Below are positions 46,685-59,200 of a stretch of 64,000 bases of DNA, piece after piece. The stretch's first letter is position 1. Each line of letters begins with the position of its first letter. The notes under the pieces are model-generated. The model ran no database searches and was not told the origin of the DNA. It saw only the letters and a list, made by a program, of their open reading frames with translations. Source of the DNA: Ceratopteris richardii. Its lineage: Eukaryota; Streptophyta; Polypodiopsida; Polypodiales; Pteridaceae. The DNA is taken from NCBI GenBank assembly GCA_020310875.1, contig CM035414.1:198154260-198218259 (forward strand), written 5' to 3'. A program made the translations under genes and the position numbers.

Positions 46685-48065
46685 TATATAAGTATGTGTG
46701 TTTGTGTATTGTATATATATTCACTCTATTTAAAACGAATAAATTTAAACCTATTTTTATATATTTAATCATATATATTTCATTTATTTATTTAAATGAC
46801 TAGTTCTTATCATATTTTATTATCTATATAATTATCCTACCTTATATATATATTTATGTATATATTCATATTCCTTACGTAATCCGATTTTTATATATTT
46901 AATTTTATATATTTACTTATATATATTTAATTAAAACCCTAATCTTAAAATTCTAGATCTGAAATACTAAACCCTAAAACCTTAATCTTAAATATCTAGA
47001 CCTAAAATAAGTATATTTCTGTATACATGTGTATATGCATGTATATATGTATTATATGTGCATGTGTATGTGTGCATATATGTTATGTAGGTGTTATATG
47101 GCTGAAAACCCTAATCTTAAAGATTTAAATCTAAAATATGTATATTTTTGTATGCATGTGTATCTACATGTATGTATGTATTATATGTATATGTGTGTTT
47201 GTGTATATATGTTATCTACGTATTAAAATCCTAAAATCCTAATCAGAAAGACTTAGACTTAAATCTGAAATACTAAACCCTAAAACCCTAATCTTCAATA
47301 TCTAGACCTAAAATATGTATATTTCGCTATACATGTGTATATACATGTATATATGTATTATATGTGCATGTGTATGTGTGCATATATGTTAGGTAGTTGT
47401 TATAACCCTAAAACCCTAATCTTAAAGATTTAAATCTAAAATATGTATATTTTTGTATGCATGTGTATCTACATGTATGTATGCATTATATGTATATGTG
47501 TGCTTGTGTATATATGTTATCTACGTGTTAAAATCCTATAACCCTAATCAGAAAGACTTAGACTTAAATTTGAAATACTAAACCCTAAAACCCTAATCTT
47601 AAATATCTAGACCTAAAATATGTATATTTCTGTATACATGTGTATACATGTATATATGTATTACATGTGTATGTGTATGTGTGCATATATGTTATGTAGG
47701 TGTTATATGGCTGAAAACCCTAATCTTAAAGATTTAAATCTAAAATATGTACATTTTTGTATGCATGTGTATCTACATGTATGTATGTATTATATGTATA
47801 TGTGTGTTTGTGTATATATGTTATCTACATATTAAAATCCCAAAACCCTAATAAAAAATACTTAGACATAAATCTAAAATACTAAACCCTAAAACCCTAA
47901 TCTTAAATATCTAGACCTAAAATATGTATATTTTCGTATACATGTGTATATACATGTATATATGTATTGTATGTGCATGTGCATGTGTGTATATATGTTA
48001 TGTAGGTGTTAAAACCCTAAAACCCTAATCTTAAAGATTTAACCGTAAAACCTTAATCTTATTTT
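46685..48065. repeat. AT-rich and telomere-like tandem arrays of E3
   Basis: One AT-rich unit and about four 300-bp units with AAACCCTAAAACCCTAATC (near 46970, 47275, 47580 and 47885). No gene. Confidence 0.8.
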
Positions 48066-48109
48066 TATGTATTTGATGTAAAAAAAAAACTTTAAAATAA
48101 AAATAGGAA

Positions 48110-48665
48110 TATATTTGTGTATGTATGCATGTGTGTATATATGTGTGTGTATGTATGCATGTGTACATGTGTGTGTGTATGTATACATGTGTATACATGT
48201 GTGTGTATGTAGGCATGCATGTGTGTGCATGTGTGTGTACGTGTATGTATGTATGCATGCATGTATGTGTATGTGTGTGTATGTGTATGCATGTGTATAC
48301 ATGTGTGTGTATGTATACATGCATGTGTGTGTATGTGTGTATGTATGCATGTGTGTATATATGTGTGTATGCATGCATGTGTGTATATCTGTGTGTATGT
48401 ATGCATGCATGTGTGTATATATGCGTGTGTGTATGTATGTGTATATGTGTGTGTGTGTATGTGTATGTATGCATATGTGTATATATGTGTGTGTATGTAT
48501 GTGTGTATGCAGGTGTGTGTATGTATGTATGTGTGTAAATTTATTTGTGTGTGTATGCATGCATGTGTGTATATGTGTGTGTGTATGTAAACATGCATGT
48601 GTGTATAGGTGTGTGTATGTAAGCATGCATGTGTGTACATGTATGTGTGTATGTATGCATGTGTA
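48110..48665. repeat. TG-rich imperfect microsatellite (E3)
   Basis: As in E1 and E2. Open frames up to 263 codons are compositional. Confidence 0.9.
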
Positions 48666-48677
48666 AATTAATGTGTA

Positions 48678-48702
48678 TCTTCCTTTCTCTTCTCTCTCTC
48701 TT

Positions 48703-48748
<46 letters not shown>

Positions 48749-48752
48749 TCTT

Positions 48753-48816
<64 letters not shown>

Positions 48817-48826
48817 TCTCTCTCTA
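48678..48826. repeat. CT/GA microsatellite (E3)
   Basis: An interrupted CT tract of about 150 bp with TTTC interruptions. Confidence 0.9.
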
Positions 48827-49192
48827 TCAATAGTGAATAAAAGAATCACTTACAAGTATGTCCCTCTTTGAATTGTTGTTGACAAAGCGTAATGTAGGTC
48901 GTCTCTCATCCAATTCCAAACAATCGACGCCAAAGAACTTCTGCAAAATCAACGAAAAGAGAAATTAGAAACCCTAAAGCATAGAGAAACACAAATGCTA
49001 ATAGCAGCACTTACAAAGATGTGAGATCTAAGCCGAGAGAGAGTGTGTGTGTGTAGAGAGAGAGATCCGTGTGTGTGTGTGTGAACAAGACAATGCAGGT
49101 TCGCGTGTGCAAGTTCCACAGTAGACCAACAATACTCAAACACGTGCAAAAATGTGAAGTTTTGCTCTCGGGTTCGCGGTATGTTTAAAACT

Positions 49193-49310
49193 CGCCGCCG
49201 GTATAGACGCCGGTATGGACGTCGGTATAAGCGTCGGTAGTTCCCAGTAAATTACCGACGCTTATACCGACCCTTATACCGATGCGTATATCGACACTTA
49301 TACCGGCGGC
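49193..49310. promoter_or_regulatory. Subterminal 12-bp iteron foldback, right end of E3
   Basis: Left arm: CGGTATAGACGC, CGGTATGGACGT, CGGTATAAGCGT, CGGTAG. Right arm: CTTATACCGACG, CTTATACCGACC, CTTATACCGATG, CGTATATCGACA, CTTATACCGGCG. The period is exactly 12 bp. Confidence 0.75.
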
Positions 49311-50429
49311 TATGGGCCACATCGACGATCCGTTTAAAACGGTCATACCAACGGTCACTTGACCGTCGATATCTTTTAGTGAGATTTTTCAAGGCCTATA
49401 CTGATGCCGGCTATGACCGTCGGTATATGCAGCATCGGTATGCCCCTCATATGTTGTAGTGTCATTATTATACGGAATGATGCCAACATATGGCATCAAG
49501 AAGATCAAAGCTCAAATGAAGGAAGAGTTCAAGATCAATGTTCTTGTATTGCTTACACATTTTCTTGGCTTAGAGATAGTGATATAGATTCTTGTGTTTC
49601 CATTACTCAAAGGAAGTACACCCATCATATGCTAGCTAGGTTCAAGATGGAAAATGCAAATTTTGTAGGTACAAAAAGGGAATTGAACCACAAACGCAGT
49701 GCTCATGAAGGAGAGCTGCTTGAAGACATTACAAGTTATCAAAGACTTGTTGCGAGTCTCAATTATGCAACCCTGACAAGAATAGACATATGCTATTGAG
49801 TAGTACATTTAGTCAATTCATGCATGCACCAAGAAAACCTCACATGGCAGCTGCCAAAAGGATTTTAAGGAACTTGAAGGGTACCATAAATGAAGGGATA
49901 TTCTATCCATTCACATTTGACTTGGATATCGAGCTATATTCTGATGCACATTGGGTTGGTTCAAAAGATGATAGGAGGAGCACCTCTGGCTACTTATCTT
50001 TTGCACGATCAAATTTGATTTTATGGTCATCAAGGGAACAACCAATTGTGGCACTATCATCACCTAAAGTTGAATACACAGGCATAGCAAATGCAACACA
50101 AGAAGCAATGTGGTTAAAATAACTCTACTCATATTTGGGGTAGCAAACATACATTCCAATGATTTTTTGAGCTAACACTAGCTCACTTGATTTGGCTCCT
50201 AATCATGTATATCATGCAAGGACTAAGCACATTGAAGTGCATTATCATTATGTGAGAGAGGCTATTTATCAAGGACATACGATTGTCCTATGTATCAACC
50301 AACTTGCAATGTGTAGATATGCTAACGAAATCTTGGGATGCGAGTAAACTAGAAAGGTTCAAGATGATGATTGGATTGCAGAAGATTAAAAAAAGTTGAA
50401 GCCCAAGCATATTAGGCTTGAGGGGGAGC

Positions 50430-51455
50430 TGTCTGTGCAATTATGCCAAGCCAAAATGCTTGATCATTTATCCTAAGGCTCATATGTACATTCATGTATT
50501 AGCACATGAATGATCTCTTGTAAAGATTGATTTTTCACCACTTGTAGACATGCCCATATGGAAGCACTTCAATCACGAGTTATTAGGAGAATCGTTTCAC
50601 AAATTATTGGAGAAGGAAGATCCTAAATTCTAGAGATACTTTTGGTAGAAGTTGCAATTTCAAAAATAAAAAAGGATCTTAAACTTTAGCTATAAAAGAG
50701 GAGCTCGAAAGTCGCATTGTAGCAGCCCTAATTGAAGAGATATTCAATTCGGGTTTTTAAGGGATTTTAAGTTGCTATTGAGCTCACAAGATCGCTCTAT
50801 CATTTCCCTCACATTTTGAAATCATTCATTGCCAATGTCAATCTAATCTATGTGCATTAATACATGTAGTTTTCTTACTCAGAATAGTGAACTTCTCGGA
50901 CTTCTTTCTCAGTGTATACTCGATCATTTGATGTGATTTAAGTTAGTATATATTTAGTGGACTTTCTATGATCTTTTTACAAGTTTGCTAATTATTGCCT
51001 TAGGCAATCACGAGTTATGAGTTAGATAGTGCTCACTAGTCTACATACTACTAGTACCCAAAAATGTCACGATTTACCTCCAACTTGCTATGCATCATTC
51101 TGTGAGCATGTTCCATTATTTCAAATGAATTTACTTGCATAATTTAGCTATCCAAGGTAGTTAGATATGCCCAAAAGTATTTTATTCAGGTTTTAGCAAA
51201 GAGGGAGTAATACTCATTTCTTTGAGCAAGTCTCGTGACCAAAATAGCAAGTTTTGGTTCATAGTTGAAACTCCCACTGATCTATTTTGATCGAATGATT
51301 TGAGGATCATATTCCAAAGTACATTGGTGATTATTTGTGCTTCCTAAAAGCACAAGGGTTCTACTTTGCACTCATCAACTCAAGTTTGGCTGGTGTGAAG
51401 CAGGAAATCGTAGCACCATCTCATCTCTAGAAGGTGTCCACCATCTCCTCCAACA
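50430..51455 (+). repeat. 3' LTR of Copia copy A
   Basis: 1026 bp, starting TGTCTGTGC after the polypurine tract and ending CCAACA before target duplication CCAAC. TATA box at about 50691. Confidence 0.88.
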
Positions 51456-53091
51456 CCAACTACATCCTATTACATGAGCAAGATACATATGGATGACTAA
51501 GGATAAGACTTTAAGTGATGATTGCTCAGATGAAAGTGATGATTGTTCATCTAGTGGAAAGAATGATGATAGCATAACCAATAGTAGTTTAGGAATCAAT
51601 TTTGAGTTAGTCTTAGAAGTCTCTCGAGAGGACATTTGTATAGATGAAGTGTCCACACCATGCAATACATGATATTGTTTTTGCACATATATAAAAAATA
51701 TGACATTTTGCAATGATAATGTTTTCCATTTTATGTTGGAAGTAATAGTGTTTTTCCATTTTTATGTATGTCAAAGATGTTTTGCGGTGATAATGTCTAC
51801 CAAGTTTTATGTTGGTAGGTTTCCCTGGACTCAATCCCACTCTCAAATGCTAAAACTTAACAATTATTGTATCTTTATTTTTGCAGGTTCCCTTGGACTT
51901 GGATCATACATTCTTGCCAGCCCTCTTGAGCCAACTTGATCGTCTTGCTTCCAGTAATCTCTTTGCATCTCTTTTTTTCTCAGGCTCTTAAATGCTAAAG
52001 CTTTAACATTACTTTTTCTTTAGTTTGAGACGTTTTCCCAAGACTTGCATCATACACTCTAGCCGACCCTCTTGAGGTAGCAATCCTCTTGTCTCTTTCA
52101 AGTATCTATCCGCATCTCTTTATTTTAGCACGTTTTGGAGGACTCAGATCATATACTCAGACCATGCACTTCATCTTTAATATTGTAAGCAGGCATGCCA
52201 GACTTGAATGTAGGCGATGTAGTGGATTTGCAGGATGGATGTGAAGTCTTGGTGAAAAGCTGCATTGTGAGTGTGGATCCTACGAGCATAGTACATGGGA
52301 TGCCTATGTTAGCTAGCCATGTTAGCCTCAGTTTTGTTCAGTACTTGAATGGGACAATGCATATCCCATATGCCCCACCACACGAGCTAGAGCTATGCAC
52401 ATTGGCATATGTCGTGGGATCTATCATAGCATGACCACGGGTTGCATTGGTGGTACGTCCATCATGTTTTTATATGCATGTACCATAGCACGTACTATAT
52501 GATCCATGATATTGATTATGTTTTCTATTTTGTAGCTTGAAAATATTATGCCCTCTCACTTGCATTAAAGATCGCACTCCCCAAAGCATTGTAGGAGCTC
52601 TTTTTGAAGTACACAAAGCAAGAAGTACTCTCTCATGACTGAAGATGATTTTGAGGTGGAGGCCACAAGGCATGGATTTGAGATGAAAAAAACGGAAAAA
52701 GCTCGGAGGAAACCTTAGATGGGTGCTTCAACTATTTTGGTTTAGAGTACGAGAAAGCAAAAACATCCATGCCTTTCGAGATTGTGCAAGAGGAAGAGAC
52801 CCATGATAATTTTGAATTTCGACCTCATACATAGCTCAAGCCTGATGACCATATCAATAGGTGGACATATGATACGCCATAGACCACAGAGCCGACAACA
52901 CCAATGGTCATGCAAACATTAGACAAAACCCCACAAGAGATGCCGATCGCAACACCAATCACCATGCTAATTGAAACATCTCTAGAGATGTCATACCATG
53001 AGTAAGTAAAGTGACTTGTGTTATCTTTGCATGTTGAGTTCGGACTTACTTATATGCAAACTAGCAGACTCGACCCTTTTGTTTCACATGT
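51456..53091 (+). other. Continuation of the decayed plus-strand CACTA after the Copia insertion
   Basis: This follows the right CCAAC and so was originally contiguous with 37188. 52195-52434 is an 79-residue frame, MPDLNVGDVVDLQDG.., with VLVKSCIVSVDPTSIVHGMP and CTLAYVVGSIIA, resembling the DUF8039-like domain of plant transposon proteins, whose usual ending is GSxIAWP; here TGA follows GSIIA where TGG would give W. 51700-52180 has three loosely similar copies around CTTGGACTTGGATCATACA and CCCTCTTGAG. 52440-53091 is unassigned. The end marks the tandem-duplication joint. Confidence 0.4.
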
Positions 53092-53790
53092 AAAAGTAAA
53101 TGCCATGTCGTCTCCTGTGATCTCATATGAAGGTCTCCCATAAATGGATTATGGGACTACGTGACCGGGGAGGAACTACGAACAGGAGACGACATTTACT
53201 CCTGGAACCCAATTAGTGGGTTCCAACTTGCCCACCCAACAAGTGCATGTTAAGTAACGTTCGCTAGTGCCCACCAAACAAATGCATGTGCCTACAAATA
53301 CAAGTAATGTTCGTTGATGATGATCGATCACATTTAGTCGTGAAGGGCCATCTACAAGATGGAGTCAACGTGTACATAGACCAGAGGACGTATCTTTGGG
53401 ATCGTCAAAGAGAGAGATTAGTGTTATGTGCATCGTCAAAGTGCGGGATTAGTTTGAAACTGAACTTTCCAGTCGAGCTGGTTTCATGATAATGGGGAAA
53501 TTGAATCTCAAAAAAAGATGGAGATGAAGACTTTTCGGATAGATTAGAAGAGGAGACAGATGTATAATTTTTGGTACTCAAAGAAAAAAGAATCATGGCA
53601 CATCGGATGACAAAAACCATTGTGCATTGTTGTCGCAGTACAATGAACACTTCCATTTGAAATGTCACTCTAATGAATCTATTTAAAAACAAAGGATATA
53701 ATAGTGGATCGAACACAAAGGACGGGAAGTATTTATCACTTGAACATATTTAACTTAACGAACGATTTTTTTCATTTTTTGTTATTTTCA
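53092..53790 (+). pseudogene. LRAT exon 1 pieces, copy B
   Basis: Copy of 25348-25990, including the head-to-head EELRTGDDIYSW pair, with a 38-bp extra piece at about 53480-53520 relative to copy A. Confidence 0.5.
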
Positions 53791-54466
53791 AGTAGTAGCG
53801 CTCTAATAAGCAAACCGATAATTTATGAAGACTTTTCGAGCACATGAAAAGAATACTCTTTCATTGACGAATAATGCATTCTTATTCACAAAATATATTC
53901 ATGTGGACAAAAATATGTATAACCCAATAATCAACTTTTTATTGCACCACAACAGAACCTATCGCTACATCGGATGTAGTAACTTAGGATGGTAGATTGA
54001 TATCCATGGTTGAAGTTAAAGCTCCGCAAATAATGGAAGATTGGAGAAGTTGAACCCACTTTCTCATTTCATTCTTTTCATTACATGGCAAGTGCGTAGG
54101 ACATCATGGGTTAATCATGTAGCTCCATTCACCATGCTAAATAGAAACTAAGTGAGCAGAGGAGAAACATAAAAGACGGTAGCCAAGATATTATCTGTGG
54201 ATTCTAAAACTAAAGAATACTCTCATACAAGTTTAAGTCATTCACATGGTTAAATACCTTACCCTACAAGTGTAAGTAAGTCATATGGTTTGATGTCAAC
54301 AACTAACTAGAATACGCAGATTCTAAAACCGAGAATTGCGTAGACATCTCTAAGTATGCCTAGCATCCAATGAGGATGATGTCAAAAATACGCATAGCAC
54401 CAAAGATTGGCAACACATACATCATACGTAAGAGTCCTTAATATGATATCAAGATCCTAAAGAGTC

Positions 54467-54803
54467 TATATTAAAACATGTCCTCATTAAAGATAACTTC
54501 AGTGATGATATCGTTGAGCAGCAGGTTGATGATATTGTACAAGCTTCACACAAAGGTTGATAAGGATGGCCAACCCAATTTGATAGGTACATCCACTTGA
54601 TATTTGCTGCGGACGTGATCCACAGAATCACCACTCCTTAACAGAGAAAGAACGGCATTAACTTGCCCACTCCTACCGGCCTGTATTTGGTTCATCACGA
54701 GTCCCGTTTTACAGTAGATCAGGATCCTCACAGTTGTTATGAAGGAGATCATACCTTCCAAAGCCATTTTCACAAAGAACTTTAGCACGGTGAACTTTTA
54801 GTT
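54467..54803 (-). pseudogene. LRAT exon 2 fragment, copy B
   Basis: Copy of 26683-27049 with the same flanking direct repeats (54442-54466 and 54804-54828). It has small deletions relative to copy A around the KYQVDV and NNCEDF regions. Confidence 0.6.
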
Positions 54804-55062
54804 ATGATATCAAGATCCTAAGGAGTCTCACAAATCATTCTCAAACAAGATTCGATTACTCTTAATGGTAACTACAAATGTTTGAAATCATGCAGATTCT
54901 ATCATTGCTCGGAGGTTCAACTACGAATAGACTCGGAGGTTGAAATAGGAGTAGCTACTCTCATTTGATTGTGGACGTGATGAATAACACCCTTGTACAT
55001 TAGACATCGAACATACTTTATTACTTAAAAGTCCCCAACACATCTACCAAATGTAATTTGTA

Positions 55063-56280
55063 TCCTACAAGTATTCTTAACATTTAAGTCCACTTGCTTG
55101 TACATTTGGTGGTGAGGTGGAGATTGTAGGCACTATGCATGCTCGATGGATGTTTTTTCTACAAAGGTTTATGAAAACCTTGAAGGGTTTTGTGAGACAA
55201 AGAGCACAATCAAAGAGATCCATGGTAGAAGGATGGTAGGTACAAGAGTCATGTGTATTCATATCTTAGTACCAATCACACTCTCAAAACAACGTTGTAG
55301 AATTGTGGAGCATAAAGGACAATGACTAAGTGGTGAATGATGCTCCGCAAGGCAATGGGGTCGTAAAGTGATTCAATGAGAACTCACAAACCAAAGTGAG
55401 TAATTATCGTATGATGAATAGTGATGTCATGCAAAGGTGGTATAAAATGTACCATAAAATGAGGCAAGAATAGATTTTGGCTTGCAAAGAATGGAACCAA
55501 ACAAATAGGCTCGTTCCCTATCCAGATTTGTTGAGTCTTGTTCCAAAGATTATGACTGCATTGTGCCTTCAAGGAATGATTGCAAGTGCAAAAGAAAGTG
55601 ATGAATTAGTCTCCCTCGATGAGCAAGATTATGCATTTGGTCCAGACTCACATGTAACTACTTTCTTTGAGTGTTGTGCAATTGTACTGCTTTAGCCAAT
55701 TTCGTTGTGATTGTCTTATGTACAATATTGCAAATATAATGCATTATGGTCACGAGGTAGTGGTTTTCGAGTGGAACAAATAGACAAGAATCGCTAAACA
55801 TATGGTTGTGGAGTGATGGCTACAAGCAACACTAGCAGTGATGAAGTGCCTCTTGATTACTTTGGAGTGATAAAGGATATTATTGAGAGTGTCACTTCTT
55901 CCCCTCTTGACCACTTTAAACCATTTCAAGTCTAGAATGAAATGCAAGAAACCTCTATAGTTCCTTGAATCTATACTATTGACTCCAATGCCATTTGGAG
56001 AAACCAAAATGACATGTATGTTTTTCCCCATCAATGCGAGCAGGTACATAGGCTAAAGATATAAGTCCCATTGTTTCTTTTTTTGAGTATTGATGTCATT
56101 CATGTAGATGTGCTTTGCACGATTGTATTCTATCCCACACCTCAAAATATGAGGTGCTGGAATGCTATTCAAACTACCCCTTCTTCATGATACATATTTG
56201 AAGTGGGGGGGTAGACAAAGTCTTCGGTGGAGAAGCTGTGGAAGAGGAACATCAACCGAATGATGTTACAAGTGGCCAAC
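55063..56280 (+). pseudogene. Decayed CACTA transposase, copy B without LINE
   Basis: DUF4218 (55063-55300) and DUF4216 (55840-56050) parts as in copy A, here joined by an uninterrupted spacer of about 160 bp (55627-55788), which is the pre-LINE arrangement. Its 5' part is cut at 55063, where copy B skips 3.2 kb present in copy A. Confidence 0.65.
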
Positions 56281-59200
56281 CATTGGTGCAATTATTCCAA
56301 GCCTATTTGCTTGATCATTTATCCTAAGGATCGTATGTACATTCATGTATTAACACATGGATGATCTCTTGTAAGATTGATTTTTTTACTACTGCTAAAA
56401 GTGCACATATGGAATCACTTCAATTGCAAGTTTTTAGGGGAATCATTTCCCAAATTATTGATGAGTTAGATGGAGATTGAATATTCTGAATTCTAGAGAT
56501 ACTTTTGGTAGACATTTGAATTCCAAAATTCAAAAACGAGCTCCAACTTTGGCTATAAAAGAGGACTTCAAAAGTTGCATTGTAGAAGTCCGAATTGAGC
56601 AGATATTCAGAGGGATTTAATTTTGATATTGAACTCACACTATATCTCTATCATTTCCCTCAAATTGTGCAATCATTCATTACCAATGTCAATGTAACCT
56701 ATCTACATCAATACATACAATTTTCTCATATCTCATATCTTCTACTTTGTCACATACCACTCAAAATAGTGAACTTCTCTCACTTGTTTCTTAGTTTATA
56801 CTTAATCCTTTGTTGTGATTTAAGTTGATATATACTTGATGGACTGTCTATTTTGTTGGTATAAAGTTTCATAATTGTTATCTCAGCCAATCTTGAGTTA
56901 TGAGCTAAGTAGTGTTCACTACTCTACATATTACTAGTATCGAAAAATGTCGAGATTTACCTCTAACTATCTAAGCATCATTCTGTGAGCATGATCCGTT
57001 ACTTTAAGTCACATTACTTGCAAACATTAGCTATCCAAGTTAGTCAGATATGCCAAAAATTACTTTATTCAATTGTTAGCAGAGAGGGACTACTATTCAT
57101 TTCTTTGAGCAAGTGTAGTGACCAAAACAACAAGTTTTGGCTCATAGTTGAACTCCCACTCATCTCTTTTGATCCAATGATTTGAGGATCATATTTCAAA
57201 GTAATCGGGTGATTATTTGTGCTTATTGGAAATCTCAAGAGATCAATTTTGCACTCAACTCAGTTTTGGCTGATGTGGTGTAGGAATTTGCAACTCCGTC
57301 TCATCTCTAGAAGGTGTCTACCATCTCCTCCAATAGGGGTATCAGAGCAACATAAAGTTAAAATGGGAGATGGATTTCCATCATTCATTGAAAAATTGGA
57401 TAGGGGAGACTATCTAGCTTGGTGCCTAAGGATGAAGGCTTATCTCCAAGGAAAAAGCATGTATGGATACATATCTAGAGATGAAGAAATTCCAACTCTT
57501 AGAAGCAAACATCAACCTACAAGAGAAGAGAAAGAGAGACTAGTTGCATGGTGTGCAAAGGATGCTCTAGGGAGGTCTTATATACTCAGATCAATATCTG
57601 ATTTCATGTTACCTCATATAAAGAATCGCAAGACTTCCGAAGATACTTGGGAAGTACTATCTTCATACTTCTCATCAAGTACAAGGACTAGGAAGAGCCA
57701 TCTTTGGATGGAGTTCACAATCTTTGGATGTAGCTGATCAACAAGGGAGTATTGGAGAAGAAATTCAAGAGGGGTAGATAGTAAGGCATATCATAAATTG
57801 CATCATGGCTGATTACAAATGGTAGTCCTTTACTAGTGTAATGGACCTATATATGGACATGTAGATACCTCACCTGAATACATTCATGGGGCAACTCTTC
57901 ACACATGAGACAAAGCTCAACAAGAAAGGAGATACTTTTGGGGATAATCAATCTTTTTCCCTTTACATAAATAAAAATAAGAGTAAAGATAAAGGCACAA
58001 GTAAGAAGAATGAAGAAGAGGCAAGTATCTCTCAAGCGAACTTCATAGGTAGAGGAAGAGGTACTAGAGGAAGGGGCGGAGAAGCAAAATACAGTAGGGG
58101 GAGATCATACAAGTCTTCGTCTTGAAACATTTTTGGCTTGAAGAATCATACCATGGATGAGTGCTTGAGAAACACAAACAATCAGAGAGGAAAAGGCTTC
58201 CATAGAGGAGGCTATGGACAATCAAGAGGCAGGTTCAATAATAGAGGAAACAACTACCATCACAATTACAACCAAGGGTACAACAACAACTATCAAGGAG
58301 GCTTCAGAGGAAGAAGATACTATCACAACTATAGAGATGATCAAGAGGTTTCTCCATTACTCATGAATATGACAACCAATGAAGGTAAAGATGATGATTA
58401 TCTATTCTATATTGATTCTGGTTGTTTGAATAATGTAGCAGACAATGTAGCATTTTTATGATCTTAAAGAGCCCAAAGGAAAGCATGGAGTCTAGACAGG
58501 TGATGACACTAGGTACTCTATAAAAAAGGTCGGAAATGTTAAAGCATTTGATGGTATCATGAATCATTTAAGTAGGGTATTGTGTATGCCAATAATAACC
58601 AAAAACCTAATTAGCGTTGGATAGATTGTTGAGAAGGGTTTAGAGGTTAGATTCACAAGGCATGGAGCATATATGGAGGACCTTTTGCAAGGCTTTAAGA
58701 GGATTGCAAAATGTGAGGAATCTGGTAGAGTTTTTATATTTGATGTTGAAGATACTAGGAATACTGCTCTCTTCAACTACAAGACCCACATTTATCTGAA
58801 TTGGAGATATGGCATAAGAGACTAGATCATATAAGTGAAAGGAGATTGAAGCAAATATGAAGGGATCAGAGTGTGCTTGGCATTCCAAATGTGTCGAAGA
58901 AAAACATGATTTACAAATGTGGAGCATGCCAATTTGGCAAATCACATAGGCAACCATTCAACAAAAGAGGATACATGTATGAAGACTACTTGGAGCTTGT
59001 GCACATAGATGTGTGGGTTCCTTGAAGACAACCATTATTCTCACGGTCCAAGTATTATGTTTCATTGATAGATGACTATAGTAGATGGACAATATTTTAC
59101 TTTATGAAGCATAAAGATGAAGTCTTCACTTGTTTCAGGAAGTATTTGGCATTTGTTGAGAATCGAATAGGTAGAAGCTTGGAGAGGCTCAGATCTAATG

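Larger units (their letters stand above)
41246..49461 (-). mobile_element. CACTA (En/Spm) element E3, both ends present
   Basis: 8216 bp from CACTACAACAGATCGATGG to ..TGTTGTAGTG, flanked by TCA (41243-41245 and 49462-49464), the 3-bp duplication expected of CACTA elements. It lies in the RT region of the Copia element. Layout: left iterons (41312-41530), hairpin (41549-41624), 37-bp array, gene 2, gene 1, telomere-like repeats, solo LTR, TG tract, CT tract and right iterons. Gene 1 has lost Transposase_21 by an in-frame deletion and has stops, so E3 is non-autonomous but keeps both termini and iterons needed for mobilisation in trans (inference). Confidence 0.93.
37194..51455 (+). mobile_element. 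Ty1/copia retrotransposon fossil (copy A), interrupted by CACTA E3
   Basis: LTRs lie at 37194-38199 and 50430-51455, with 5-bp target duplications CCAAC at 37189-37193 and 51456-51460. A primer-binding site GGTATCAGAGC (about 38204) complements initiator tRNA-Met. Parts in order: gag (about 38229-39000), protease (YIDSGC, about 39275), GAG-pre-integrase (about 39670), integrase (about 39920-40420), RT (about 40640 to the E3 insertion at 41246, resuming at 49465), RNase H (about 49920-50120), and a polypurine tract TTGAGGGGGAG before the 3' LTR. Without E3 the element is about 6 kb. It is broken, with many breaks (more than ten). Old: about 18 differences in the first 125 aligned LTR bases. 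Confidence 0.92.
25348..53091. repeat. Tandem segmental duplication, copy A (unit about 27.7 kb)
   Basis: Sequence from 25348 recurs from 53092. Matching pairs: 25348-27308 with 53092-55062, 30490-31050 with 55063-55626, 36701-41139 with 55789-60277, and 41246-45500 with 60278-64000. Copy A alone has the LINE, the 27309-30489 segment and the 106-bp junction duplication. The joint at 53091/53092 shows no long homology. Confidence 0.88.
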
